Origin: Gnetum montanum
Taxonomy: Eukaryota; Streptophyta; Gnetopsida; Gnetales; Gnetaceae
Assembly: GCA_015680685.1 (NCBI GenBank)
Contig: MNCI01005945.1
Coordinates: 35,986 to 99,985 of the forward strand
Direction of reading: 5' to 3'
DNA length: 64,000 nt
The notes below the pieces were generated by a model. It worked only from the letters and a program-made list of their open reading frames with translations, was not told the DNA's origin and searched no databases. The translations under genes and the position numbers were made by a program. Position 1 is the stretch's first letter, and every line of letters starts with the position of its first letter. Below, one piece after another: positions 43,915-55,709 of this stretch.

Positions 43915-45060
43915 TCCATCCAATGAGGTGTTGATGGCACTGGCTTACTTGAGCTCAGGTAAAGGTCTAACTTGTTGCATGTTGACCAAGTGATTTTTGT
44001 TTGGAATCATAGGTTTATAAGTTAACATGAACCCAAAAGAAAAGGTTTCATAGATGATATAAGGTCTTTCCCACAATGTTTGAAACTTAGTCTTTTAAGG
44101 GACATGTGTGGGGTTCTAGTAAAGGACCTTATCTGTAGGTGAAAATTCAAGTTTCCTTATTCTAAGGTCATGGCATTGTTTACTAAATGCTTTGTGCACT
44201 TAATTCAAAGATAGGACCACCAATTAATTCTCATCTAGCACATTAACGTTGATCAATATTTCTTTTTATGCTAGACTAAGGTCAAGATCAAGGTTACAAG
44301 TTGTTGAAAGTGTATGGAGCTCAGATTGAATTGGAAGAGTTGGTAATTTTCCATACACCAGCTCATAGGGAGAGTAGCCTTTAGGAAGTTTCCATGTGGA
44401 GTGGTAGGTCCAAATGGAATCTTTGAGTTTTGTGCTCTAGTCTCGCCTATATTTTCTTATTATTCTCATTAAGATTTTTGTTATCTCAATATTGGTAACC
44501 TTAGCTTGACCATTGGCTTGGTGGTGGTATGGTGTTGTCAATTTATGTTCAACCCCAAAGCATTGCATGACCTTATGAAAGGTAGTACCTATAAAATGAG
44601 TACCATTATTAGAAATTAGTGCATGTCACACTCCAAACCTATTTACAACATTATGTTATACAAACCATGCAGTAGTGGAAGATGTATAGTTAATGATAGC
44701 TGCTACTTCTACCCATTAGGTATAATAGTTAATAGTGAATATTATGTATGCCTTTTCATTTAACATGGATGTGATGAGACCCATGAAGTCTATGCCCTAG
44801 ATGTCAAAAGGTTCCAGTGGTTGGATCCATTGTTGAGGTCCCTCCATTCGAGTGATCATCCCACCATCTCGTTGATAGTGTTCATAAGAGCAGACAAATT
44901 GGTGAGCATCCCTAAAGATTATTGACCGATATTATCCTATCATCAATATTTTAATGGCTATGCATCTCTCTGTATAGTGGTCCCCACAAGAATCCTTGTG
45001 AGTGTCTTGGAGAACACGCAGTTGATCAGTATCAAGAACATACCAACGAACTAGGCCATC
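43915..45060 (-). pseudogene. pol: E4 integrase
   Basis: Minus strand. Recognised by alignment with E7 and family order. C-terminal part reads KFQTLWERPYIIYETFSFGF then NHLVNMQQVRPLPELK near 44090-43950; upstream SPYELVYGKLPTLPIQ-like sequence lies near 44350 and the core Asp box (HFIGTTF...RC...TPYHHQANGQAKVTN type) near 44530-44620. Decay is heavy, with stops in most windows, so residues of the DDE triad are not all readable. Confidence 0.65.
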
Positions 45061-45720
45061 AGCACATACCTTGTAAAGGTATCCATTGATTTTCATAAAG
45101 TGTTTGGCTTGATGAAGAAACTACTATTTCTTTCACTGACCTGACTCTTATGGCATCTCTTAAGTAAGAAGATAAGTGAGAATGCCATTGTACCATTTTG
45201 GTTCAACAAGCACTTATTCATTTATTGCATTGGCAAAGAGGAGTTCATCAAGAAATTAATCAAAGAGTGAGCTCTTATCCTCTTTGTTAACCCATCGTAG
45301 CTAAGACAAGTGATCAATGATCACATTCTTAGTCCCCTTTTGATCCATCATTATAAGATTGAACTCTTGCAAGATCACCAACCACCATAATGACATGGAG
45401 GATCATCATTGGTTTATTCATTAGGAAGCAAATTGAACTATGATCAATGTGCACAAACACCTTGTATTCAAGCACATAGTTCCTAAGCCTTTTTAGAACA
45501 TACACCACTATCATTAGCTCTTTTTTATTTGTGGTGTAATTGAGATTTACACCCACAATGCTTCAGCTTTTGTAGTGAATGTAGTATGGATGTTTTTGAT
45601 CATCCAACTATGTAAGCACATCTTCCAAGGCATAGTTTGATGCATCTACCATTATGTGAAATGGTCAATACCAATTAGGTGCTCATAGAATTGGATTTTC
45701 TACAAGATTCTTCTTAAGCT
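45061..45720 (-). pseudogene. pol: E4 RNase H
   Basis: Minus strand. GVNLNYTTNKKELMIVVYVL (Glu box), LEYKVFVHIDHSSICFLMNK (Asp box of TDHAAL type) and DLARVQSYN at 45556-45329; the tail leads into the HLSWLRW-type linker near 45290. A single RNase H, as in Athila. The same domain is at 63479-63694 in E7. Confidence 0.75.
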
Positions 45721-46620
45721 ATTGGAATGGATTTTCACATTCCTTGGTCCATATGAATGAAGCATCTTTCTTTGTTAGCTCAACCAATGATTTCATGATT
45801 TTAGAAAAATTCTCTATGAATCACCAGTAGTAGCTAGTGTGTCCAAGGAATGACTAGATATCTTTAATAGTTTTTGATTTATGGTTTCTCCTTGGATGAT
45901 CCAAATATTTTTAGGGTCCATGTTACTTCTTGCTTGAGTAATTCTTTTCCACAACACAATGTCCTCCTGGACCATGAAATGACTCTTTTGCTAATTCAGC
46001 CAAAGATTAGTCTTCATGCACCTATTAAGCACTTGCTCAAGGTGGTCTAGGGCTTTCTAAAATGTAGCACCATAGATGAAGAAGTCATCTATAAAGACTT
46101 CCACTTCTCTACTAATCTGCTACTGAAAAATGCTTAGGACCAAGCGATGGAAAGTTGCAGGGGCATTACATAGACCAAAGGGTGTTTTACAATATGCAAA
46201 AGTCCCCTAGGGAATTGTGAATGGTGTTTTGGAATAATTCTTGAGCACAATTTGAATTTGGTTATAGCCACTATAACCATTTAGAAAGCTATAATAGTAA
46301 TGCTTAGAAATAATGTCCAACACCTAGTCCACAAATTGAAATAGAAAATGATCTTTGAACATTACCATGTTCAATAACCTAAAATCAGTATAGATCCACC
46401 ACTTGTCATATTTCTTTGGCATAATTACAAGTGGGATAACTTACTCACTATGTATAATTGGATAGATGAACCCTACCTTGAGGAGTTGTTTAATTTCCTC
46501 TTTGATGATCTACTTCAATTTGGGGTTTAGTTACTACTTCGATTACCTCTTTTGCTTTATGGCTAGATCCATATAGATGTGATGTTGGCATATTCAAGGA
46601 TCAATCCCCTATGAGTTCAA
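45721..46620 (-). pseudogene. pol: E4 reverse transcriptase
   Basis: Minus strand. Shows KCETPFGLCNAPATFHR-like residues near 46160 (PFGLCNAPATF is the Athila/Ty3 form), then EVEVFIDDFFIYGATF with the catalytic box FIDD near 46095, then LNRCMKTNLWLN and SHFMVQEDIVL near 45990. FxDDFSVFG-type boxes are typical of Athila. Upstream, WWIYTDFR-type residues appear near 46390. Several stops, mostly TAG. Confidence 0.75.
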
Positions 46621-47640
46621 GATATGACCAAGAAAATGCTATTCACCATTTGTTAATCATCTTCAACAACATCCTTTTCTACTTAGGAGCAAGGTTGGAA
46701 TTGATTATCACTAGCTTGTCATTTTTTAGAAATGCATATTCTATGCTGGTAGGGAGAGTTTTCAACTCTAAGGGCTCATGTTTAAAATTGTTAGGGATTT
46801 CCAACTCTTCCAAATTAGTATCATTAGGTTCATCATTGGAGAGTTGGAGATGAACTTGCTCTAGTCCATGCATGCCTTCAACATAGGCACAAGTTAGGCT
46901 CTTAGTAGGTTTCATGCAAAGTGTGTTGCTTTCAAAATCAACTATTAGCCACTAGGTGCCCTCCTTTTTTGTGGCTACTATGTACAGGTACTTTTGGATT
47001 TTAGATTCATTTGCACACTATCTGCATGCTTTGATTGATGTGATTTTAATATACTAGAGTTTTTGCACACAGTTACACTTGATATTACTGTACATAACAC
47101 ATGGAACTCTTTTCTTTTCAATCTTTTTGAATACATTTTCCTTGAAATCTCCAAGGAAAGATCTCTAATGCCCATTCATGCATCAACAGTGCTTAACTAA
47201 GCCTTTCCCATAATGATTGGGAAGTCCCCCTTTCAATTTTTAACCTTGATCACCAGGAAATTGGTAGGATACGATCATTCACATACTATGATCATAATGT
47301 CCTCCACTAATCCCAAGGAAATAATGATGGATTGATCTATCAATTCTAAATAGATGTTGCTCTTCTTGAGAGGAGGCAAGTTTCAGGTATTGTACATTTC
47401 ATGAGAAATTAGGTTAACACTGGAACATGAATCAAGAAGAGCCTTGCATGGCTTATTTTTAGCAATCTATAAGTAGATCATAGGACTTTTAGGATTAGGT
47501 CTTTTACTAGAAAGATTGCTAAGCTTGATCGAATCAGATACAACAAGGATTAACATGAATATGCGTATCCTAGGAGGCATTTTGTTTGAAGGGCTCTCGA
47601 AAGGAATGGATGTAGAGGCTGAAGGAGATATAGGGTGACT
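46621..47640 (-). pseudogene. pro: E4 protease and PR-RT linker
   Basis: Minus strand. KALLDSCSSVNLIS (near 47440) is the protease active site with DSC where DSG/DLG is expected, followed by LPPLKKSNIYLELIDQSI, VEDIMIVV and FLVIKVKN, then FPIIMGKA-L (usual ILGRPFL) near 47210. The linker at 46915-46679 (LEELEIPNNFKHEPLELKTL, PTSIEYAFL) is the classic Athila LKPLP..LKYAFL segment before RT. Confidence 0.8.
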
Positions 47641-48395
47641 AACCGCATGAGTTGATGAGGGATTTGTAGGGCTATTGGTTTAGAAGAATGATCTTTTATA
47701 AGATCTAGATTTCAAACCACTCAAGCTAGGGAACTAGTTGTAAGTTAATGGCCCTAGTAGCATTACATTGCTATGGCTACATGAGAATCCCATCCTACAT
47801 GGATGAAGTAGGTGGTAATTGGGTTGAGGATGGAGGGACATGTATTAAAGGATGATGAGGGTGATAAAGATATTACGATTCCCCTCTAGGAGATGAACAA
47901 TGAATTTTGTAGTACTTTGGAGGATAGTAGTGATGTTGAAAAGAAGAGTGACTCGAAGAGTCATGTAGAGACATGGATTGATGAACATAGTATCCATATG
48001 GATTGGGTTGTTAGTAAGGATACTATTGCCTTGGTGGTGGCATACCCAATGATTGTGGGTGCTACCACTAATGGTACTACTCATATGGTTACGATGGAGC
48101 TCCACTCAGATAATAAGCTTGTTGTTGCTAGTGGAACTACCTTGGGTTGCCTTAAGGATAAGACAACCTCTTGGGTGCTTGCCTTCATGCCAGTCTAGAA
48201 TTTAGAGCATACATCACAAATTCTTGTAAGTGTGAAATAATTGGGTAACATCCCTTGGGATGTTCATATTGGTATATGTCACACCCACTATCATCATCTA
48301 ATTTTGACTCCACAACCTCTTCTACTCCAACAACTTTGCCCTTACCCCATTGGTAGGCATGTTCAAATTCCTTTCTTATCTTGTAGTTATGATCA
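47641..48395 (-). other. E4 gag-protease interval
   Basis: Degraded gag-pol coding sequence, presumably the proline- and glutamine-rich gag C-terminus. Overlapping open stretches occur on both strands (47845-48105 minus, 47893-48198 plus); neither resembles a known domain. Confidence 0.45.
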
Positions 48396-49930
48396 CTACC
48401 TTACTCTTTGAATTCTTTTGCAATTTTTAGAGAAGTTGAAATTTTTCATCCAAAGATTCCCACATTTTATCAACCTTAGCCAAAATTTCAGATACAAATT
48501 TTTAAATTGAAAAAATGTTTCACTACACCACTTCATCAAGTGATGCCTCCCTCTCACTATCACAAAATTAGATCTCCCTTTTTCTGATGGAAGGATCCCA
48601 GTTATAATCCTTAGCACTTTTCCATTTTTTCAACTCATCCTCTTCCTTTTCAGCTTGCTCAATCAACCTTTGAGTTTGATGAACCCTTAGTTCTGATAGT
48701 CTCCCTTGGGCATAGATCCCAAGGATTCTCCTTGTTTCTAATTGAAGTCCATCTATGATATCTTGAAGCTGCTCCCATTGAGAATAATCATAGCTAGGAC
48801 ATCTATGCAAGAGAGAGTAATACCTATTCATGGATGCATCCAAGGGTTCATGTGTCCCTTATCACTAGCCTTCTATTTGCTTTTTCAAATTGAACACTCT
48901 GGAATACATTTGATATTTATCATTAAATAGCTTAAGCATCGTACTCTATTTTCAAATTGATTCTAGCTCTAAGGAGTAATACCAACTTTCTACATATTTA
49001 TGAGTGTTCTAGGAAATAGCTTAATTTTCTTCCAATCATTCTATATGTTCTACAAGGAATAGGCATTTTGAAAGGCTTGAAGATGGGTCTATGGATCTGA
49101 TTTATAGGCCCCCTTAAATCTAGGAATATTTTTCATATCCAACCTCTTCATTCTACTATCTTTCACATGCCTGGTTGGAATTCTTATTACCTCAACAATG
49201 TTTAGCATGCTTTGAGTCACAAGGATCATCATCATCATAATTTTGATAATGTCTATGATGTTCCCTACTACATATTTGGTCATGGTAGGGCCTACAATCA
49301 TTGTCCTACCATTCACCTCCATCACAGTTTTGTCCTCTATAGTGTCAATTAGATTTGGAGGAGGAAGAAGAAAAAGTAGATGAAGAGGACGAAGAGGGAG
49401 GAGAAATACCATCACCATGGTGTTTTCACCTCCTCTTTGATTTTCACGATCACAATCATTAGGATTACTATCATCATGATGCTTTCCTAAGCCCTTGCCT
49501 TGACTCCCACTTTTGCCTAAACCCAGATTGTTGGTAGTGGATTGTAAGTGTGGGTTCAAGCCCCCTTTACTAGAGTTAAGGGGTGGATAATCTTCATGTT
49601 GAGAATCCCTAGAGGAAGGATCCTCTGTATCATTTTGGTTCAAAAGGAATAAGTAATTAGTGAACCATTTCCCCTTCATAGCATCATGGTGCTTCTCTTG
49701 GTGTCAATCTTGTTTGTGCTGTGTTTCTGTAGAACGATAGTCTCAATAGTCATGGTCCTGCACAACATGTTCATCATGGAGATCCTAGATGCCCAACCTC
49801 TTAAGATTTTGAAGTAGCATCCTATGAATAAATTGATCAAGAGGTAACACAACATTTCCCTCCATATCTCTCCACTACAATTGTTCCTCCTCATGCAGGA
49901 TGAAGGTGAAATCAGGTAAAAACTCATTTG
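48396..49930 (-). pseudogene. gag: E4 gag
   Basis: Minus strand. N-terminal part (49927-49089) is degenerate, Ser/Pro/Asp-rich, ending RLDMKNIPRFKGAYKSDP, which aligns with E6 RLDLNNFPKFSGGYDLDP. The capsid C-terminal half (48843-48568) has MNRYYSLLHRCPSYDYSQWE, IIDGLQLETRRILGIYAQG and RLIEQAEKEEDELKKW, aligning with E6 LERYYSLLNNYPGHGF, IIDGLHNETRETLGTYAQG, ELIKRVAKEEGEL. The two gags are clearly one family. Confidence 0.8.
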
Positions 49931-50144
49931 GATGAGTGTACATCACTTTGAATTCTTGGGGCACTAGTAGTTTTGATTCATCATGCCTGTATAGGAAGAC
50001 ATTTTGGATTAAAAGAAAAATTTAGTATGTGTTAATTATAATTATAATTTCTTATTTTTCAAATGATTACAACTTTAAGGTTCATTCCAATGATCTTAAA
50101 TAATTTTCACTAAGTCCTAGATAGCACATGCATTAAACTACAAC
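49931..50144 (-). other. E4 5' untranslated leader
   Basis: AT-rich, between the primer site and gag; no ORF. Confidence 0.6.
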
Positions 50145-50161
50145 TCCTCAGCAACAACACC
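50145..50161 (-). promoter_or_regulatory. E4 primer binding site, decayed
   Basis: Minus strand GGTGTTGTTGCTGAGGA, two bases after the LTR. It differs from the intact tRNA-Asp site of E6 (GGCGCCGTTGCCGGGGA) only by four C-to-T changes and one G-to-A. Confidence 0.8.
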
Positions 50162-50163
50162 AA

Positions 50164-51036
50164 TGATGAGTGGTGAGTAGACCCTACACCCAACCATATA
50201 AATCACTAAGTGTTCACGCATGATCTAGTCAAATTCTATGGACTTATAGCCTTCTAAGTAAACTAGTCTCTAGGAACTGAAACTAACCATTACAATCATT
50301 GCTTTTCCAATTACACTTGTGAAATGCAAAGGTACGGTTAAGTGTAATTGAGCCATATGGTTTTTATCTTTTTTATGTTTTATGTTCTAAGTCACCTAAA
50401 ATTAAAGAATAGAGAATTAAAAATATTTAATTGCTAATTTAATCGAACTAGCTAATATCCAACTAATCCTAGCATAAGCATCTATTCCCACTTGCCATAC
50501 ACATCTTAAACACATTTAATCCTACTAGGTTACCAAATGGTAAGCATTACTGGGATTACTAGGTGCCAAGTGTATGCTCAAAGTAGTCAAACTTATGTAC
50601 TTAACTAATTATTTAATTATGTAAATAATTAAATAAAATTACATAAAATACTAAATGCATAAAGGAAATAATTAATCTATTTCAAGTTGCTACAAAGTTT
50701 ATGAGGAAGCTCATATTTATTACCACACACACTACTATGCTCAGGTACAACAATGCTTGAATAAAGATTTGTATGCTCTTTGACTCCTACCACAGGCATT
50801 TAGAAAAATATTCTAACTTTCAAGCAAGAAAACTATAGGAGATTCCCTACAATTATGACTAAATATGTCATAAACATGGTGGGTTAGTGAATATGTATAG
50901 GCAAAAAAAAGTATTGCATCGATGAGGTTATGTCAACACATTAGATCATACGTCGACATAGTAACATCAATGAGGTCATGTTTATAGGACCATGTCAATG
51001 AGGCCTCAATGATGTAACCCATGGCATGACTCATCA
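50164..51036 (-). repeat. E4 5' LTR (873 bp)
   Basis: TGATGAGT...ACTCATCA ends. The promoter motif cluster lies at 50918-51015 and the TATA box is decayed (CTATACATAT at 50891-50900). Pair of 20858-21775. Confidence 0.9.
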
Positions 51037-52000
51037 ATACATATATTTTAATAATTTAAATCTATGTTTATGATATTATTTTTAATGCCACTAACCCCTT
51101 ATTATTTAATAATTTTGAATAAATGATGCATGTCCAATTTAAAATTAGCCTCATGGATGAATTAACATTCTTCTTGAAACTTCAAATCATTCATAACAAG
51201 AATGTCATTTTTATATCCTAAGAAAAATATGAAAAGTAGATCCTTAAGAAGTATGATAGAGAGAATGACAAAGAAGCACCCATTGCCATAAGTACTCAAG
51301 TCATATTATGCAAGTTTGAGCATGGTAAGAATATTGATGAAAATTTATATAGAGGTATAATTGGGAGCTCACTTTATCTTACCACTAGTAAACTAGATAT
51401 TACCTAAAGTGTTGTGATATGTATAAGGTATTAATCCAAATATAAGGAATCCCATTATATTTTTATTAAAAATATTTTAAAATATTTAAAAGGTACTACA
51501 TAGCATGGCCTTTAGTATCCCAAGGATACATACTTTGATCTTGTGTGGTATTCAAATGTAGATTAGGATGGAGTGATTGATGATATAAAAAGTATAACTA
51601 GAAATTGCTCTTTGTATGTCAATGTTTTATCACATGGATGACAAAGAAGTAAACATATTTCTTCATTTCAATAGTTAAAGTGAAATACATAATAGATGGA
51701 AATTTGTTGTGCACAATTGTTATAGATGGTACAAATGCTCAAGAATTATGTACATGAAGAAGGTACGATTTTAATGTTTTTTAATAATATGAGTGCTGTA
51801 AATATTGCAAAAAAGCCTATGCAACACTATAGGATCAAACATATTCAAATACAACACCACTTCATCTAAGATCAAGGTCAAGGAGAAAAGATTAGGATTG
51901 AGTGCATCAAATTAGAGAATGAAGCCTCTTCCATCTAATTGATTCAAAGAAATCGAGGGTGGGGATTTTGGCAATGTCCTAACTAATCTAGGTATGTAAA
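51037..52000 (+). pseudogene. pol: E3: copia RT end and RNase H, right half (incl. TSD ATACA)
   Basis: Resumes the copia frame after E4. Seen in order: LMDELTFFLKLQI (GELTFFLGLQI type), ILKKYDRE, APIAISTQ, DENLYRGIIGSSLYLTTSKL (YRGMIGSLLYLTASRPD), IFIKNILKYLKGTT (near 51460), YPKDTYFDLVWYSN (RNase H Asp box), CCAQLL-MVQ, NNMSAVNIAKKPMQHYRIKH and IQIQHHFI (near 51800-51870), the copia RNase H C-terminal signature. It ends near 52000 with the FGN(V)LT remnant of ADIFTKPL. Confidence 0.85.
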
Positions 52001-53201
52001 TACCTTAATTTACATTAATTAGGTTGAGGATTACCCCTAAAATTGGATAGTCTTTAAATGCATTTCAATTAGTTTTATCTTCTATGACATATCTTTTGGT
52101 ATATTTTTATGAAACAGTGATATATGTACTTTAGGTTCATTTCAATATCAAAGACCTCTATTATGCTAATTTTTTGTTTAGTATCAAGTCTTGTTGTGGA
52201 ATTCTTATAGGCCTTATTATTAATTTCATACTACACACACACACATGCATATATGTAAATGTGTGTGTGTGTGTAGCTCCTATTATATGCTACAAGTCTT
52301 TCAATTAATATATTGTATAGCATTATAATTTTAGGTTTAATTAAATATCATATTTTCAATATTTATGCTATCTTCAGTTACACTCCTTTAGTTGAGATTT
52401 TTATTTCTTACTTTTAGCATATTGTTTTAATATTAATTTACCCCTCTCCAAGGTTATCCTTGTGTCTTGAAAACACTCATTTGTATCTATTTGTAGATCC
52501 TAACGAGCTAGGAAAAATTCAATGCTAGATACATTTAAAATTTTATTTTTCTTTTGTTGTGGAGAAGTCACCTCATCTGTGACTAACCCAAAAGTCATAT
52601 TTGTATAGGAAAGATTTAAAAAGTCAAACAAATCATCAAGATAATAAATAATTAGAATCAAATCCAATTAAATTCCATACTTATGACTTTTACTCATAAG
52701 TAAAATCATAAATTTTCACCCTAACTTCTAATTACAAGTTCAAGAATGAAGATTAATGATTAAATAAATATTGAAATCATAAATACATGCATAAATTATG
52801 AAGATTATAAGGGAGACTTCACCTAGTTTTTGATTCTGCCTTACTATTTCCACAATGCAGTAACCTCGACAACTCAACAATGGACTCTAATGATCTTTAG
52901 TGGCCACAAAGCTCAACGAATCCTCACATTACAACTCTTCAAAGAAAAATAATTTCAATATGGTATGGTTTTTGATTGGGTATTAATCCTAGGTGCCTAC
53001 CTTTGGTGCCTGATGGGTTTCATACCCTAGATTGCACAATGGATGCACTGGTTATACAAAATATGCACAAAAAATGCACTTGGTGGTCTTGGGGTTTCAC
53101 ACCCTGGGTTGCACACAGGATGCTCCTTTGGTGCCCAATGGGTGCTAAAATGATGCACACCTCAATAAAAATTTGAAGTCTTATTTATACTACAACAAGG
53201 T
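52001..53201. other. Unassigned AT-rich sequence (possible E3 3' end)
   Basis: No coding signal. It probably includes the E3 3' untranslated region and LTR, but no second LTR is present to define it. A (CA)n/(TG)n hairpin is at 52231-52276. From 52976-53170 two approximate copies of GGTGCCTGATGGGTTTCATACC-like sequence occur. Confidence 0.5.
52231..52276. repeat. (CA)n/(TG)n inverted repeat
   Basis: CTACACACACACACAT, a 12-nt AT-rich loop, ATGTGTGTGTGTGTGTAG: a potential hairpin with a stem of about 16 bp. Confidence 0.9.
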
Positions 53202-54096
53202 TGATGAGACGTGATTTGCATAGGCCACGATATCGCATCCCCCGCAATATCGCGTACGCGATATCGCGTCTTCCCTACGATATCGCGTACATGATATCGC
53301 AGTCTACCACCATATTTATAAATAAGACATGGCACTCCCTTGTTTGAGGATCCCAGTTTTAGAGTAGCGAAGCTCTGGCAGTTTGATCCCTCCAGAATAA
53401 GATTTTTTCCCATGTCTGCCCGCAGTGTGGTGAATGTAATTGTATAGTGTCTTTATTCGAGTGTGCTGTACTTGGACACACACATGACTAGCAATAAAGA
53501 TCGAGATTACTTCATCATTGCAGCATTCACTTTGTTATTTATTTAATGTTATTTATTGTTTTCTCTCTCTCACCCTTAAACTCCTAGAACGCAGAACGAG
53601 TACGACTTGATTATGAGCATTTAAGTGTGACTGCTTTGTAGCCCAGTGGTGTAGCGAGGGTCTACGCTTGGTAACCCAGTGGCGTATTTGGGATCTGTTC
53701 TTGGTAATCCTAGTGGCATACCTAGGACCTATACTTGGTAGTCCCAGTGGTAGTCGTGCATGAGGTCCAAGATGTGTACGGTTGATCAAGGAATCGGTTG
53801 CTCGTCGCACTTAGGCTAGATTAGATTTTCTTACCCTTTTCCTCCTAGCTTAGCTTAGTTAATATTATTTTTCACTACCTTCAGGAGTAGCATAGAATTA
53901 GGAACACATCATACACCTCATCTAGACTAAACCATACGTGACATATGCAATACTAGTCTAGGTGGGAAGATAGTGAAGTGCGACATAAGGCTAACTATCT
54001 AGGTGCCACAACTAGTCCATTTGCGGAGTTCGACCGGATCGTGCGTGTGACACTCGTTTCGTATGGTTGAGTGTAGGGGTACCTCGCCACTCATCA
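53202..54096 (+). repeat. E6 5' LTR (895 bp)
   Basis: Starts TGATGAGAC and ends CTCATCA two bases before the primer site, the same ends and length class as E4. GC content is higher and CpGs are kept, so it is younger than E4. Confidence 0.75.
53228..53325 (+). promoter_or_regulatory. E6 LTR promoter with CGATATCGCG cluster
   Basis: Six GATATCGC-type motifs within 75 bp (53228-53302), including CGCGTACGCGATATCGCG, about 15 bp before TATAAATAAG (53317-53326). The same cluster precedes the internal TATA at 57371. Confidence 0.75.
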
Positions 54097-54098
54097 TA

Positions 54099-54116
54099 GG
54101 CGCCGTTGCCGGGGAT
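54099..54116 (+). promoter_or_regulatory. E6 primer binding site (tRNA-Asp)
   Basis: GGCGCCGTTGCCGGGGAT is complementary to the 3' end of plant tRNA-Asp (only the outermost base before CCA differs). tRNA-Asp priming is known for Athila elements. Confidence 0.9.
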
Positions 54117-54227
54117 GGTGCTAGTTATCTAGATTAGTTATATCATACAAGGTCGTTGTAAAGAATTGAATGATACATCTCTTAAAAAGAAGAAATTATA
54201 AAAAGTCACATAAATTCACACACAACA

Positions 54228-55709
54228 ATGCCTCTCCTACAAGATAATAATAAAGCCACACTTAGTGAGGAAGTTCATTGGAGGACCAATGAGCTATATG
54301 ATGATGAAGATTGGAGTATACAACCTAAAGTGGGAGTTTCTTATAAACATGAACAAAAATAACGTCATCCCAACACAATGAGACATAACTTACTCAATGA
54401 TGATGAACCCCCACTGGCCACTACAAGCTTAATGCAAATACAAGAGGCTGTTCAAATCTCATGTAGGCATTGTAAAGAGAGCCGACTACCTAGGCTCGAT
54501 TTAAATAACTTTCCCAAATTTTCAGGAGGCTATGACTTAGATCCGCATCAACATTTACTAGCCTTCTATGATGCCTGCACATGGAATAACATTGATAACA
54601 GTTGGCAAAAAATTAAGCTCTTTCCTATGACACTCATTGACCAAGCTAAAGTATGGTATAGATCGTTAAAACCAAATTTAATATGACGCTGGTCAACAAT
54701 GGTAGAAGTATTTAACGAAAAATATCAAACCTACGCGAGAGTGTCAGCCTTGAGGAAACAAATCCACGGATGGAAACAAGCACAACATGAACCCTTGAAC
54801 ATGGCCTTAGAAAGATATTATTCACTGTTAAACAACTATCCAGGCCATGGGTTTTTCGAGGAAAGGCTAATGTACCATATTATTGATGGGCTACATAATG
54901 AAACAAGAGAGACCTTAGGAACGTATGCCCAAGGTCAACTATACAACCTACGAACCCATCAAATCCAAGAGCTTATTAAGCGGGTAGCAAAAGAAGAAGG
55001 AGAATTAGCTACATGGGAGAGTGTTGAAAAACATCAACGGGACCAAAATCACAACTTAACAAAGGTGTAGGATCATAACAAGGAGAAATCAACAAATCTC
55101 AAGGTGGAAACATCATCTTTGCCAATACAACAATCGTTAGAAGAAGCCGAGGCAAAGATCAATAAGATGTTGGAATGGATGAATCAAAAGTGTGGAAAAT
55201 ATATCAACACCATTGGAGATAGAGTTTTGACAACCCAAGAAGTAGGACAAAACAATAGACATTTGAAAAAGAAGAATAAAGGGAATAAGTGCTCAACTGC
55301 CAATTCTACATATGAATGCAACATATTCTTGTTCGATCACCCCAAGGGCCAATGCCCAATATTGTTACATCTACATGAGCATTGGGGAAACACGTTACAT
55401 CCAGAGTTCGTATAGAGATACTGTATTCGATCATAGTGGCAACAATCCCAGTCATGAGGGAATCCACCCTTAGACTGGAGGCACCCTCCATATTTTCTGA
55501 ATCCAAACGCTTGTCATGTTCAACACCCTGTTTTTTCAACTGGGCCAACATACTCTATCTCACCACAATTCCATTCTCCACAATACTATCAACCCATACC
55601 TCCAACACAACCACCACCTTGTGCACCTTACATCCCTCCTAACTTTCAACATTCTCATCCTTTCCCTCCTTCCACAATGCCACCAACTGTTCCTAAGGTG
55701 TTTGTACCA
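54228..55709 (+). pseudogene. gag: E6 gag
   Basis: ATG at 54228 (MPLLQDNN) 112 bp after the primer site. One frame runs to about 55415 with stops only at 54360, 54684, 55068 and 55413. Capsid: PRLDLNNFPKFSGGYDLDPH, AKVWYRSLKPN, VSALRKQIHGWKQAQHEPL, YYSLLNNYPGHGFFEERL, IIDGLHNETRETLGTYAQG, ELIKRVAKEEGELATWE. A coiled-coil-like segment follows (EEAEAKINKMLEWMNQK). After a frame change the C-terminus is Pro/Gln/Tyr-rich (HSPQYYQPIPPTQPPPCAPY) up to the gap. Least decayed gag in the window. Confidence 0.85.

Larger units (their letters stand above)
20858..51036 (-). mobile_element. E4: Athila-like element, split by E5
   Basis: Two direct LTRs (20858-21775 and 50164-51036) with 8-bp inverted ends TGATGAGT...ACTCATCA and a perfect 5-bp duplication ATACA. 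Reading the minus strand: 5' LTR, tRNA-Asp-type primer site, gag, protease, RT (FIDDFFIYG, the Athila form), RNase H, integrase, then an internal promoter and an extra ORF in the env position, then the 3' LTR. E5 (25422-43088) interrupts the region between integrase and internal promoter. Without E5 the element is about 12.5 kb. It sits in E3, whose RT resumes on the other side. Confidence 0.9.

Noticed and set aside
47893-48198. Plus-strand ORF of 101 codons in E4
   Set aside because: Lies in the decayed gag-protease interval with an opposite-strand ORF of similar length; no domain, promoter or relative in E6/E7.
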